NCBI RefSeq assembly: GCF_001401155.1
Contig: NZ_LJRO01000508.1
Span: forward strand, 1 to 64,000
DNA from: Pseudomonas tremae
Lineage (GTDB): Bacteria; Pseudomonadota; Gammaproteobacteria; Pseudomonadales; Pseudomonadaceae
Length of the DNA stretch: 64,000 bases
Direction: 5' to 3'
Shown here: positions 54,338 to 62,504 of the stretch, in pieces
Layout: the number at the start of each line of letters is the position of its first letter
How positions within the stretch are numbered: the first letter of the stretch is position 1
Program-made: the position numbers and the translations under genes
The notes under the pieces: generated by a model
Told to the model about the DNA's origin: nothing
The model's database searches: none
The model's input: the letters and a program-made list of their open reading frames with translations, nothing else

Positions 54338-54438
54338 CCTGGCTTCCTGAGGCTGAAGGGCAAAACGCTGATTGTCGTTCAGAACGGTCGGTGGCCACCA
54401 CCTTTACCCAAGTCAAAAGCAAGTGGGTGGGGGGGCGC

Positions 54439-55770
54439 TCAGAGCAGAGCAGAACACTGATAGCGTGTTGCATACGCACGGATCAGGTCGACAGTGGGCA
54501 ATGAACGGAGCACCAGAGGTGGGTCCCATGCTGGCTGACCCACAGGCTCGGACCATTTTGCCTGCTCGCCAGGCAGCCACATTTCAAGCGTTACCCGATG
54601 GTCGCTGCAACCTTCTCTGGCAAGGTGGTGACAGAGCAGCAACCCATAGACCTCCATATTCAGAAAATCACGCTCTTCCTTTGCCAGAACAGCATCCTCG
54701 GCCCACTTGGGCCGCATCAGCCGCGGCCGCGAGTAATACTTGAAATCCACGATGGTCCAGGCCTCGTCATCCCGAGTCACCAGATCGGGACGCCGCTCAA
54801 TGTGGTTGCGCGCGAAGAGTTTCTGCCGTTGTCTGTCCCAGCGGGACTGGGACTCGTAACTCGACAGTCCATGCGGCAGATGCTGGTCATCACAGGTTTC
54901 AAAGCGCTCTTCGCCACCCGCCTTTTCGCTCAGCGCATGGCACAGACAGATCGACTCCCAGACCGCCCAGAAGTCGTTCACTCCCCATACAAGCCCGCAG
55001 TGGGCGCCCCCCTGACTGCCAGCATTCAGGTAAGACTCGAGCGCGCCATGCAACTGATGATAGTGGGCGTCCCGCGGTACCGCGCATCGATCGATAGACT
55101 GCAACAAGTGACGCAGACGACTCAGACTGCGCTGACGCGACTCGGCATCGCCACGATAGAGAGAGTCCTCGGCACTGAGGTAGCGGTGTCGAAAAGCCTC
55201 TGCCAGGGCCTCCCCTTCGCCAAGAAAACTACCCCAGGCGCAAAGCGGATCGACCTTCAGCAGTTCTCGATAGAAATCCAGGGCAAGGACACAGTAAAGC
55301 CCGACTATATCGGCCTTGCCGAACTGCCCGGTCTTGAGCGGTCCCTGAACATAGTCAAGGTAAGCCACGCCACTTTGGTCGAACACGGCCCGGTGCAGGT
55401 GTCTGTCAAATCGGCGATACGGATCATCAACGCTGCGGCATCTCCTCTCGCAAAGGGACAGCAGACTGCGTGGGTCAGCCTTGTCGAACAGTTCATCGAG
55501 CCCGAGCGCATCATGAAACGAAACGCTGTCGCCACCACGCCCACAGCCCTCTTCCCGAGCGTCTTCCGTGCCGTCACGGGGGCTCGACGAATCGCTGTCA
55601 AGACGGGTTCGGCGAAAAACTACAAAGCAGCGGTAAAGCAGCGAGAGGGCCTCTGCGCTGTCCATCTCTGCCATACCATAAGGGACTTTCAGCAAGTATC
55701 GGCCATAGGGTTCGCGTACCAGCCCCACTTCATTGCCACTTTCGACCCGTTCGATCTCGTCCAGCCGCAT
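54439..55770 (-). CDS. McrC-like / LlaJI-type restriction nuclease subunit
   Basis: This 443-residue protein has a PD-(D/E)xK core near the C-terminus: PDL at 328-330 and VDFKYY at 341-346 with catalytic-type D and K, preceded by WGVNDFWAVWESICL (Glu272), the F-x-VWE pattern seen in McrC/DUF2357 nucleases. The first 250 residues are unrecognised and Arg/Asp-rich. It starts 2 bp after the McrB-like gene. The family partner role is inferred: a nuclease driven by a GTPase motor. There is no methyltransferase nearby. Confidence 0.75.
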   Translation of the reverse strand: MRLDEIERVESGNEVGLVREPYGRYLLKVPYGMAEMDSAEALSLLYRCFVVFRRTRLDSDSSSPRDGTEDAREEGCGRGGDSVSFHDALGLDELFDKADPRSLLSLCERRCRSVDDPYRRFDRHLHRAVFDQSGVAYLDYVQGPLKTGQFGKADIVGLYCVLALDFYRELLKVDPLCAWGSFLGEGEALAEAFRHRYLSAEDSLYRGDAESRQRSLSRLRHLLQSIDRCAVPRDAHYHQLHGALESYLNAGSQGGAHCGLVWGVNDFWAVWESICLCHALSEKAGGEERFETCDDQHLPHGLSSYESQSRWDRQRQKLFARNHIERRPDLVTRDDEAWTIVDFKYYSRPRLMRPKWAEDAVLAKEERDFLNMEVYGLLLCHHLAREGCSDHRVTLEMWLPGEQAKWSEPVGQPAWDPPLVLRSLPTVDLIRAYATRYQCSALL

Positions 55771-55772
55771 CT

Positions 55773-57176
55773 TCAGACTTCTTCGGCTGTAGAGTTTTCT
55801 TCTGCCGGAGCGCTGGCTGCGTTTTCACGCGGCGGCACAGTTGCTTCAACCGGCCCGGCGCACAAGCGTTCGACAAACTGCTCAGCCTGATCCGCAAACT
55901 GCCCGAAGGTACGCAGCTCCTGATGCTTCAGATCGAGCAGATTACAGAGCGGTGACTTGTCTCGATCAAATACGTTGTCCCACAAGTAAAAGAACAACTT
56001 GCCGACGATATCGGTGCGCTCGATGTGATAGGAGGCTATGCCCACCTCAAACACCGATAGGGTTTGCAGGTAGTCTTCGACAATCAGGCCCGTGTCATCG
56101 GACTTGTATTTCTTGCGGCTCCGATTGGAGCAGTAATAATCATTGGCCACACCAGAACCGGAGCGGATCGCGGTGAATTTCAGCTCGGCGCTTTTATCAT
56201 AACCGCCATGCTTGAGAAGCCTTTGCTTGTCGGTTTCAGACAACTCTTCTGCCAGAAGCCTGTGCTGCTCGTCGAACGCTCTGCTCTCAGGCACACCGCT
56301 GATCATGTCGCCGAACTTGCTGGCGCTGGCTTCCAGTGCAGCCAGATGCGCCGGGTGGGCCTGAAGCAGGGTCTGTTTGTCGATTCTGCACTTGGCCTTT
56401 ACAAACCAGGGGCCGACCAGTTTGTCATCCAGCCTGGGCGCAGTGCAGCGTTCACGGATGAACCGGTTCAAGGCATTCACGAACGTCTGCCATGTCAAAC
56501 CCCGCCCCCATGGCATAAGTGCATCGCGCTGTTCGGCGGGCACTTGAACAAAACCTTCGGCACAAAACTCGAAATGCCAACGCCGCTTGAACGCCGAGTC
56601 CATGAAGAATATGGATTCATCACTGGTGTTCATGGTGCCGATCATGTGCAGGTTCGGCGGCAGGCACAGCTGCCGCAATTCCAGACAGGTTTGCAGCTTG
56701 TCGGTCAACTCAGGATAAGGCCAGGAATGACCGAGCACGCGTTCAAGCTCTGCTTTGAAAGCACATAACACCAGTTCGGAAACACTGATCTCGTAACTGG
56801 ACCAGCCCGACTCATCGCGGTCCAGCAGTTGGAACACATCGCCGAATATTTCCGCGCAGTTGCCCCGGTTGATTTCATCCAGTAACAGCACAACGTTTTT
56901 CGGTGCCTGACCGGCAGAGTCTTGAAGCTGGTAAGCGAATGCCATCGCCAGCGCCCGGATGAAAGGACCTGCGTGAACGTGGTACTCGATTTGCCCACTC
57001 TTGTTGGTGGTAGGCAGCAGCCTTGCGACGAATTCGCCGTAACTGTAATCGGGATGAAAGGTGAGCGGCACAATACGCGCCTTGTCCACGCCAAGTGCCA
57101 GTGCTTTTTCCGCTCGTGCCCGATGGCTTTTGCTGGTACCGGGCGGACCGAAAAGTATTGATTGGTGCTCAACCAT
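55773..57176 (-). CDS. McrB-like AAA+ NTPase
   Basis: This 467-residue protein has Walker A GPPGTSKS at 10-17, FHPDYSYGEF at 40-49, Walker B VVLLLDEINRGN (95-106), the McrB-type sensor MIGTMNTSDES (178-188) and an RRW arginine-finger motif (198-200). The C-terminal part has LVGPWFVK, like the McrB GPxYF region. The start MVEHQSILFGPPG is set by a ribosome site AAGGAGAGG, so nothing precedes the motor domain. Upstream in-frame sequence to 57368 has no ribosome site. Confidence 0.8.
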   Translation of the reverse strand: MVEHQSILFGPPGTSKSHRARAEKALALGVDKARIVPLTFHPDYSYGEFVARLLPTTNKSGQIEYHVHAGPFIRALAMAFAYQLQDSAGQAPKNVVLLLDEINRGNCAEIFGDVFQLLDRDESGWSSYEISVSELVLCAFKAELERVLGHSWPYPELTDKLQTCLELRQLCLPPNLHMIGTMNTSDESIFFMDSAFKRRWHFEFCAEGFVQVPAEQRDALMPWGRGLTWQTFVNALNRFIRERCTAPRLDDKLVGPWFVKAKCRIDKQTLLQAHPAHLAALEASASKFGDMISGVPESRAFDEQHRLLAEELSETDKQRLLKHGGYDKSAELKFTAIRSGSGVANDYYCSNRSRKKYKSDDTGLIVEDYLQTLSVFEVGIASYHIERTDIVGKLFFYLWDNVFDRDKSPLCNLLDLKHQELRTFGQFADQAEQFVERLCAGPVEATVPPRENAASAPAEENSTAEEV

Positions 57177-57458
57177 GAACGATGCCTCTCCTTGAACGAA
57201 TGCCGGTGCCAGAACAGTCTCTCGATCTGGGGACTGCCTCACATCGCAGGCGTTGTCAGCCATGCAAACCCAGCGCAAAGTACCATCAAAGATCAATGGT
57301 TTGAATGGCCATGCGGTTACTGTATGACGGCTCGTGCGCCGGACTGCAAGGCAGTCGGCGCAAAACATTGCATCTACCCTTCGCTACCGTGGACTATGGC
57401 CGCTACGCTGCGCCTGCGTGATACCGAGAGCATTTGTCGCCCTGAAAGGAGTTCAGCC

Positions 57459-57857
57459 ATGCCATCCACCACCCGCCGTCGCGACCTGTATGTGTCATTG
57501 AAGTTGATTGTCTGCATTGCACTGGGCATCTGGCTGGGCGCAATGGCTGTTTTTTTCACGGGTATGCTGTACTTCAAGAACTTGCCGCCCGCGCAAAGCC
57601 AGGCGCTGGAAAATGCTGCCGCGCAACTGACCGCCCCGCCCGCGCAGAAAACCACCCCGCCGTCTGAGCCGGAAACTGAAATGTTCCGCAAATACGAGCA
57701 AAGCCTGCGTGAAAGCGAGGCCCGGCAGGCCCGCGAGCAGGTTCAGGAACAACAGCAGCGCACGTTCAGCCGCTCCAAGTGTGACTTCTGGATACAGCAG
57801 GATCGCACCGCTCCGAGCGAGAAAAGTCGTGCGAGCATCGATCAATATTGTGGATAA
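57459..57857 (+). CDS. Small membrane protein with Pro-rich and helical tail
   Basis: The 132-residue protein has one TM segment (about 17-37) after a basic RRR start, then a Pro/Ala-rich linker (PPAQKTTPPSEPE) and a Glu/Gln/Arg helix, probably coiled coil, with two cysteines near the end. No family is recognised. AAGGAG precedes the ATG. The next gene starts 3 bp after its stop, so they form an operon. It diverges from the McrB-like gene. Confidence 0.65.
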   Translation: MPSTTRRRDLYVSLKLIVCIALGIWLGAMAVFFTGMLYFKNLPPAQSQALENAAAQLTAPPAQKTTPPSEPETEMFRKYEQSLRESEARQAREQVQEQQQRTFSRSKCDFWIQQDRTAPSEKSRASIDQYCG

Positions 57858-57860
57858 CTC

Positions 57861-58343
57861 ATGAACAAGCAGGACGTGTTGCAGCTGATCATCGATAAAC
57901 TGGAAATTGATCTGGACGTTGCGCAGCGGGCTGCGCAGACCGCTTACGAAACGGCTACCCACGAAGAAAACATCGCTGAAAACAAATACGACACGCTGGG
58001 CCTGGAAGCCTCTTATCTGGCAACTGGCCAGGCACGACGGGTAGAGGAAATACGCCAGTCACTGACGCTTTATCAGAAGTGGTCACTCAAACCTTTCGAT
58101 GAATCGCGAGGCATTCAGACCGGTGATCTGATAATCGTCGAAGCCCAGGGCGGGCAGACTCACTACCTGTTTCTGGGGCCGGATGCTGCAGGCCTGAAGG
58201 TCAGCGCGGGCGACCAGTTAATCACGGTGATCACCGCACGCGCGCCACTGGGGCAAAGCTTGTTGGGCAAATTCGAAGACGATGCCGTACAGATTGTCAT
58301 CAACGGCACAGGACAATCCTACGAGATTACACAAACGTTGTGA
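57861..58343 (+). CDS. GreA/GreB C-domain-like protein
   Basis: This 160-residue protein has a long helical first half (about 1-75) like a coiled coil and a second half with GDLIIVEAQGG, YLFLGPDAAG and a PLGQSLLGKFEDDAV end typical of the GreA/GreB/Rnk C-terminal fold that touches the RNA polymerase secondary channel. Whether the tip acids needed for transcript cleavage are kept is not clear. It follows the small membrane gene by 3 bp. Confidence 0.7.
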   Translation: MNKQDVLQLIIDKLEIDLDVAQRAAQTAYETATHEENIAENKYDTLGLEASYLATGQARRVEEIRQSLTLYQKWSLKPFDESRGIQTGDLIIVEAQGGQTHYLFLGPDAAGLKVSAGDQLITVITARAPLGQSLLGKFEDDAVQIVINGTGQSYEITQTL

Positions 58344-58466
58344 CAAAGCGGCCATCTGCGGGGTTGCCCGCGCCGAGTTTTTATGGGTAAGGTGGGCCGT
58401 CGCTACAACCAGCGCAACCGGGGCTACATCAAAGCGAACAAGGACTAACACCCAAGGAGATTTTTC

Positions 58467-58673
58467 ATGACAAACGTCATCGCATTCCCTGACGCCCATG
58501 AACGTGATCGCCTGAAGTCCAGTCAAGATCCGGCGTTGAGGTACCTGAACAAGAAAGAGCGACAACTGATCGACCAACTGCGTTCGACCAGCCATGCGGG
58601 ACGCCAGTACGTTTACGACTACGCAAGCATCATGCACCTGTCCAGGCCGCTATACCCTGAACCTGTGGATTGA
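58467..58673 (+). CDS. Small protein of unknown function, 68 residues
   Basis: MTNVIAFPDAHERDRLKSS... is preceded by AAGGAG with ideal spacing. It has a mostly helical, charged sequence ending in YASIMHLSRPLYPEPVD. I do not recognise a family. It probably belongs to the 57459-58343 unit, 123 bp further on, and converges with the amino acid carrier. Confidence 0.6.
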   Translation: MTNVIAFPDAHERDRLKSSQDPALRYLNKKERQLIDQLRSTSHAGRQYVYDYASIMHLSRPLYPEPVD

Positions 58674-58733
58674 CTGCACTCCGTACAGCCTGACCGTGAG
58701 CTGCACCGATACGCCGGCGCAGCTCACAGAGGT

Positions 58734-60011
58734 TCAGCGTGTCAGCGAAAAGATCAGTGCCGAGATAGCCACCAAACCGGCGGCAATTACAAAATAGTTG
58801 GACCATGCGCCTGCATACTTTCGCATGGCCGGCACTTTGTAGATCGCATACATCGGCATCAGGAACAGCAGCGCCGAAATAACCGGCCCGCCCAGCGTTT
58901 CGATCATGCCCAGGATGCTCGGGTTAAGCGTTGCCACCAGCCAGCACACTACCAGCATGAACATCGCAGTCATCCGGTCCAGAGCCTTGGGGGCCGGACG
59001 ACGACCGGATTTCAAAACCAGCCCTTTCAGACCCTCGCTGGCACCGATGTAGTGCCCGAGGAACGACTTGGAGATGGCCACGAACGCAATCAGCGGCGCG
59101 ACAAAAGCGATTGTCGGGTTATTGAAGTGGTTGGCCAGGTAAGACAGGATCGAGATGTTCTGCGCCTTGGCTTCGGCTAACTGGGCTGGTGAAAGGGTCA
59201 GTACGCAGCTGAAGACGAAAAACAGCACCATCACCACCATCAGGCCGTGAGCACGAGCCAGAATCTGCGAACTGCGCACCTCAGCGTTCTCGCCGTACTG
59301 ACGTTTCTGGTCTACCGCGAAGGCAGAGATGATCGGTGTGTGGTTGAAGGAAAACACCATCACCGGGATAGCCAGCCACAGGGTCGGCAGAAATGCCGAG
59401 GGCTCAGGCAAGGTGGTCGCGGTGCTCAGGATACCGCCGGTCCAGTGCGGAATGAGGAATACCGCAAGGAACAGCAGCGCGACGATAAACGGGTAAACCA
59501 TCAAGCTCATGGCCTTGACGATGAATCGCTCGCCACACCGCACTACGGCCAGCAAACCCATGATCAGCACAAAAGCCAGCACCGCACGTGGGGGCGGCAT
59601 TACGTGCAACTGATGCTCGAGAAAACTGCCTACGGTGTTGGTGAGTGCGACGCTGTAGATCAGCAGAATCGGAAAGATTGCAAAGAAGTACAGCAAGGTG
59701 ATCATCGCGCCAGCGCCCTTGCCGAAATGCTGCTCGACCACTTCTGTGATATCGGCCCCTTCGCGTCCGGACAGCACGAACCGGGTCAAGCCACGGTGCG
59801 CGTAGAACGTCATCGGGAATGCCAGCAATGCCAAGGCCATGAGTGGCCAGAAACCGCCAATGCCTGCATTGATGGGTAGAAACAGAGTACCTGCGCCGAT
59901 GGCGGTACCGAACAATCCGAGCATCCAGGTGGTGTCATTACGATTCCAAGAGGCGATGCTCTCGGGAGCTACGTCCAGACGTTCTACGACGCCATTAGCC
60001 TGATCATTCAT
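58734..60011 (-). CDS. SdaC/TdcC-like amino acid symporter (HAAAP family)
   Basis: This 425-residue carrier with 11 TM segments opens with DTTWMLGLFGTAIGAGTLFLP, the HAAAP signature. SdaC/TdcC members import serine or threonine with protons, and the exact substrate is inferred. The start MNDQANGVVERLD at 60011 follows GGAGAG. The frame opens ten codons earlier. Confidence 0.88.
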   Translation of the reverse strand: MNDQANGVVERLDVAPESIASWNRNDTTWMLGLFGTAIGAGTLFLPINAGIGGFWPLMALALLAFPMTFYAHRGLTRFVLSGREGADITEVVEQHFGKGAGAMITLLYFFAIFPILLIYSVALTNTVGSFLEHQLHVMPPPRAVLAFVLIMGLLAVVRCGERFIVKAMSLMVYPFIVALLFLAVFLIPHWTGGILSTATTLPEPSAFLPTLWLAIPVMVFSFNHTPIISAFAVDQKRQYGENAEVRSSQILARAHGLMVVMVLFFVFSCVLTLSPAQLAEAKAQNISILSYLANHFNNPTIAFVAPLIAFVAISKSFLGHYIGASEGLKGLVLKSGRRPAPKALDRMTAMFMLVVCWLVATLNPSILGMIETLGGPVISALLFLMPMYAIYKVPAMRKYAGAWSNYFVIAAGLVAISALIFSLTR

Positions 60012-60420
60012 CCGGTCGACTCTCCGTGGCCGGTTTATCAAAAAGGAAGACGCGTCGAAAAAGCGGGCAGTTCCGCGCCTCCCTCGAAAACAGCGCGGCA
60101 GATTCTCCGGGATTGGCAGCAGAAGTCAAAGGCTTGTAGGACAATACTTGCAAGGCGGCGATGTCTTTACGTTACGCACGCCTTGCATACCAAGGGCTGG
60201 CGATCAATTGTCCTTCTGTCGTGAGCCGTGCGTTTCTAGCCTTTCTGGCTTATCCAGACGCCATCAACCGCCATCAACCGCCACACACTCAGGCACAGTT
60301 GCGCGTTATGCGAAAAAAACACCGAGCGATACCATCACCGCGCGAAGGCTCGGCCAGCGAGCTTTCAACTGCGAGCATGATCGCGCGCGCAGACCAAAGC
60401 CTTTCAAGAGCCAAAACAAA
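60012..60420. other. Intergenic region between the carrier and the thioredoxin-like gene
   Basis: These 409 bp separate two divergent genes and must hold both promoters; I cannot assign one with confidence. Two exact copies of CGCCATCAAC stand in tandem at 60259-60278, followed by a partial third. A plus-strand frame in phase with the next gene runs through most of it but lacks family resemblance and a ribosome site. Confidence 0.5.
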
Positions 60421-61257
60421 ATGTTGAGTATCAATGCAGGCCCGTTCGCCATCGCGGTTTCACACGTGCTACTGCTGACGGCCCTTGTGCTGGCGACGCT
60501 GATAGAAGCCCGTTGCCTGCGCCATGTCGAACCCAAAAAGACAGCTGTATTCGGGCTGTTCATTCTTGGCCTCATCACTGCACGTGCGGCCTTCGTTGCT
60601 GCCTACTTCGCTGAGTACTGCGACGCGCCCTGGAAGGCGCTGGACATCCGGGATAGCGGCTTTCTGGTCTGGCCGGGTGTTATCGGGGCCGTGATGGGCG
60701 GTTTGATCATCGGCTGGCGACACCCCAAGCGACGTCGTGCGCTAGCGTTGGGCCTCGGCACCGGGCTGCTCGTATGGCTGCTGGGCGGCCTGATTCTGAG
60801 CAGCTACCAACAGGGGGCGCCACTGCCCGAAACAACGCTGCTGGACACGACTGGCAAACCGGTCAGAGTCTCTGACTACCGAGGCAGGCCTATTGTCATA
60901 AACCTTTGGGCAACATGGTGCCCTCCGTGCAGAAGGGAAATGCCAGTGCTGCGAGATATGCAACTGGCGCGAACGGACATCGTATTCCTGTTCGTCAATC
61001 AAGCCGAAAGTGCCGATACAGTCAGCCGCTACCTGTCGACACAGGGCCTGCCGCTGCGCAACAGCTTACTTGACCCGGACGGGGAGTTTGCCCGGCAAGT
61101 CGGCTCGGTCGCGCTCCCGACTACACTGTTCTATTCGCCTGAAGGGCGCTTGACGGGCAGCCATCTGGGTGAAATATCCAAGGCCAGCCTGATACATTAT
61201 CTGGACATTCAAAACGGAAGTGGTTCGCAGGATTCGGTATCGACTGGCAATCATTAG
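60421..61257 (+). CDS. Membrane-anchored TlpA-like thiol-disulfide protein with a multi-TM front half
   Basis: This 278-residue protein has three or four TM segments in the first 130 residues, in a pattern (LITARAAFVAAYFAEY, then PGVIGAVMGGLIIGW) that recalls prolipoprotein diacylglyceryl transferase (Lgt), followed by a periplasmic TlpA/thioredoxin domain with WCPPC (166-170) and the cis-proline region ALPTTLF. It probably reduces periplasmic disulfides. Lgt catalytic residues are not evident, so the front half may only anchor the domain. A TetR gene follows. Confidence 0.78.
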   Translation: MLSINAGPFAIAVSHVLLLTALVLATLIEARCLRHVEPKKTAVFGLFILGLITARAAFVAAYFAEYCDAPWKALDIRDSGFLVWPGVIGAVMGGLIIGWRHPKRRRALALGLGTGLLVWLLGGLILSSYQQGAPLPETTLLDTTGKPVRVSDYRGRPIVINLWATWCPPCRREMPVLRDMQLARTDIVFLFVNQAESADTVSRYLSTQGLPLRNSLLDPDGEFARQVGSVALPTTLFYSPEGRLTGSHLGEISKASLIHYLDIQNGSGSQDSVSTGNH

Positions 61258-61333
61258 CGAAAGCCTGCTGCATCGATTCACCTATCCATGTATAAATGCC
61301 CTGACACATTGGTCATCTCTGGAGACTCAGCGC

Positions 61334-61897
61334 ATGCGTTACGCGCTCGATCATAAGGCCCAAACCCACCAACGCATCGTCAAGGAAGCGTCGATGCGCT
61401 TTCGGCGCGACGGCATTGGTGCTACAGGCTTACAACCTTTGATGAAAGCACTCGGCTTGACCCATGGCGGTTTTTACGCGCATTTCAAATCCAAGGATGA
61501 TCTGGTCGAACAGGCATTGAATCACGCCCTCGACGAGGTAAAAGGAATCACCAGCGAAGTTTTCGCCAAACAGGACTCGCTCAGTGAATTCATTGATCTA
61601 TATCTTTCTCTTGACAGTCGTGACGCACCGGATGGCGGATGCCCGTTACCGAGCATGTGCCTGGAACTGGGACATCGCGATCAACCCAGCGAGGTAACTG
61701 ACAAGATCATTCTTCATTTGCTTGAGCTGTTCGACAAGGCACCTTCTGGTGACAAATCCAGAAGCTTGCCAACATTGTCTACTCTGGTAGGTGGCTTGGT
61801 ACTGGCGCGCAGCGCTTTCGACGACGCGTTGTCGAAACGCATTCTTGACGAGACACGCGACTTCCTCAAACAGGAGCTGAGAAAAACCGCAAACTGA
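61334..61897 (+). CDS. TetR-family repressor
   Basis: This 187-residue regulator has an N-terminal helix-turn-helix (GATGLQPLMKALGLTHGGFY, residues about 30-48). The ligand domain has two cysteines in DGGCPLPSMCLELG. The start MRYALDHKAQTHQRI follows GGAG. It lies 76 bp after the thioredoxin-like gene; its targets are unknown. Confidence 0.87.
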   Translation: MRYALDHKAQTHQRIVKEASMRFRRDGIGATGLQPLMKALGLTHGGFYAHFKSKDDLVEQALNHALDEVKGITSEVFAKQDSLSEFIDLYLSLDSRDAPDGGCPLPSMCLELGHRDQPSEVTDKIILHLLELFDKAPSGDKSRSLPTLSTLVGGLVLARSAFDDALSKRILDETRDFLKQELRKTAN

Positions 61898-61952
61898 CAC
61901 ATTGAAGATGTGGACGTTGTCGCTGTATCAACGCTTATTTAACGATGCACCC

Positions 61953-61987
61953 AAAGACAGGCCGATCAATGATCGGCCTGTCTTTTT
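61953..61987. terminator. Bidirectional terminator after the TetR gene
   Basis: AAAGACAGGCCGATC, loop AAT, GATCGGCCTGTCTTT: a perfect 15-bp stem followed by more T, between convergent TetR and ComEA-like genes. Confidence 0.9.
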
Positions 61988-62004
61988 TCAGGCGCCTTTA
62001 ATAC

Positions 62005-62346
62005 TTAGTTAACGGACAGCTTATCGCGGTTCCTGTCCAGAATGGCCTTGCCAATGCCCTTTACTTCAATCAGCTCATCGACCGACGTGAACTCGCCGTT
62101 GGCGTCTCTGTACGCAACGATGGCATCGGCTTTGCTCTTGCCAATACCGGCCAGCTGCTTCTGGAGGGTTTGTGCATCGGCAGTGTTGAGATTGACCCGA
62201 TCTTCGCGCTGCTCATGAACGACAGCGGGTGCTGCGTCCATGGTCATCATGGGCGGCGGCTGAGCCGGTTGTTGGGCGGCGCTGACCGCAACCGAGGCTG
62301 TGGTCAGCAAGGCAAAAACAAGAGAGCTGAAAAAAGGGGTTCGCAT
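62005..62346 (-). CDS. ComEA-like helix-hairpin-helix protein
   Basis: A signal peptide (about 1-23, ending SVAVSA) precedes a Pro/Met-rich spacer and a C-terminal double HhH domain (VNLNTADAQTLQKQLAGIG and VDELIEVKGIG). ComEA binds DNA in the periplasm of competent bacteria; in Pseudomonas the role is not shown. 113 residues; GGAG precedes the ATG. It stands next to the WbpM-like gene, an order also seen in P. aeruginosa. Confidence 0.88.
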   Translation of the reverse strand: MRTPFFSSLVFALLTTASVAVSAAQQPAQPPPMMTMDAAPAVVHEQREDRVNLNTADAQTLQKQLAGIGKSKADAIVAYRDANGEFTSVDELIEVKGIGKAILDRNRDKLSVN

Positions 62347-62504
62347 AGATGAAGCTCCATAGCAGTTCAAGGCAGCACTCCAAATGCTGTGCCTAAAACT
62401 TAAACCACTGTTTCTCTCGGGAAAAGAAACGGAGCATTGCGACCTGTTTCGACATCAATCAACGTATGTCTGCGCCTGACAAACCTCAGTAAAAGCGAGG
62501 GAAA

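Noticed and set aside
54598..55890. 430-residue plus-strand frame opposite the McrC-like gene
   Set aside because: The minus-strand protein has a nuclease motif and gene coupling; the plus frame has no recognisable domain.
58383..58448. 21-residue basic frame MGKVGRRYNQRNRGYIKANKD
   Set aside because: It is very short, has no ribosome site and cannot be told from chance, although its basic composition is notable.
60259..60278. Tandem CGCCATCAAC repeat as a possible CRISPR or operator array
   Set aside because: Only two full copies without spacers; too short to be an array.
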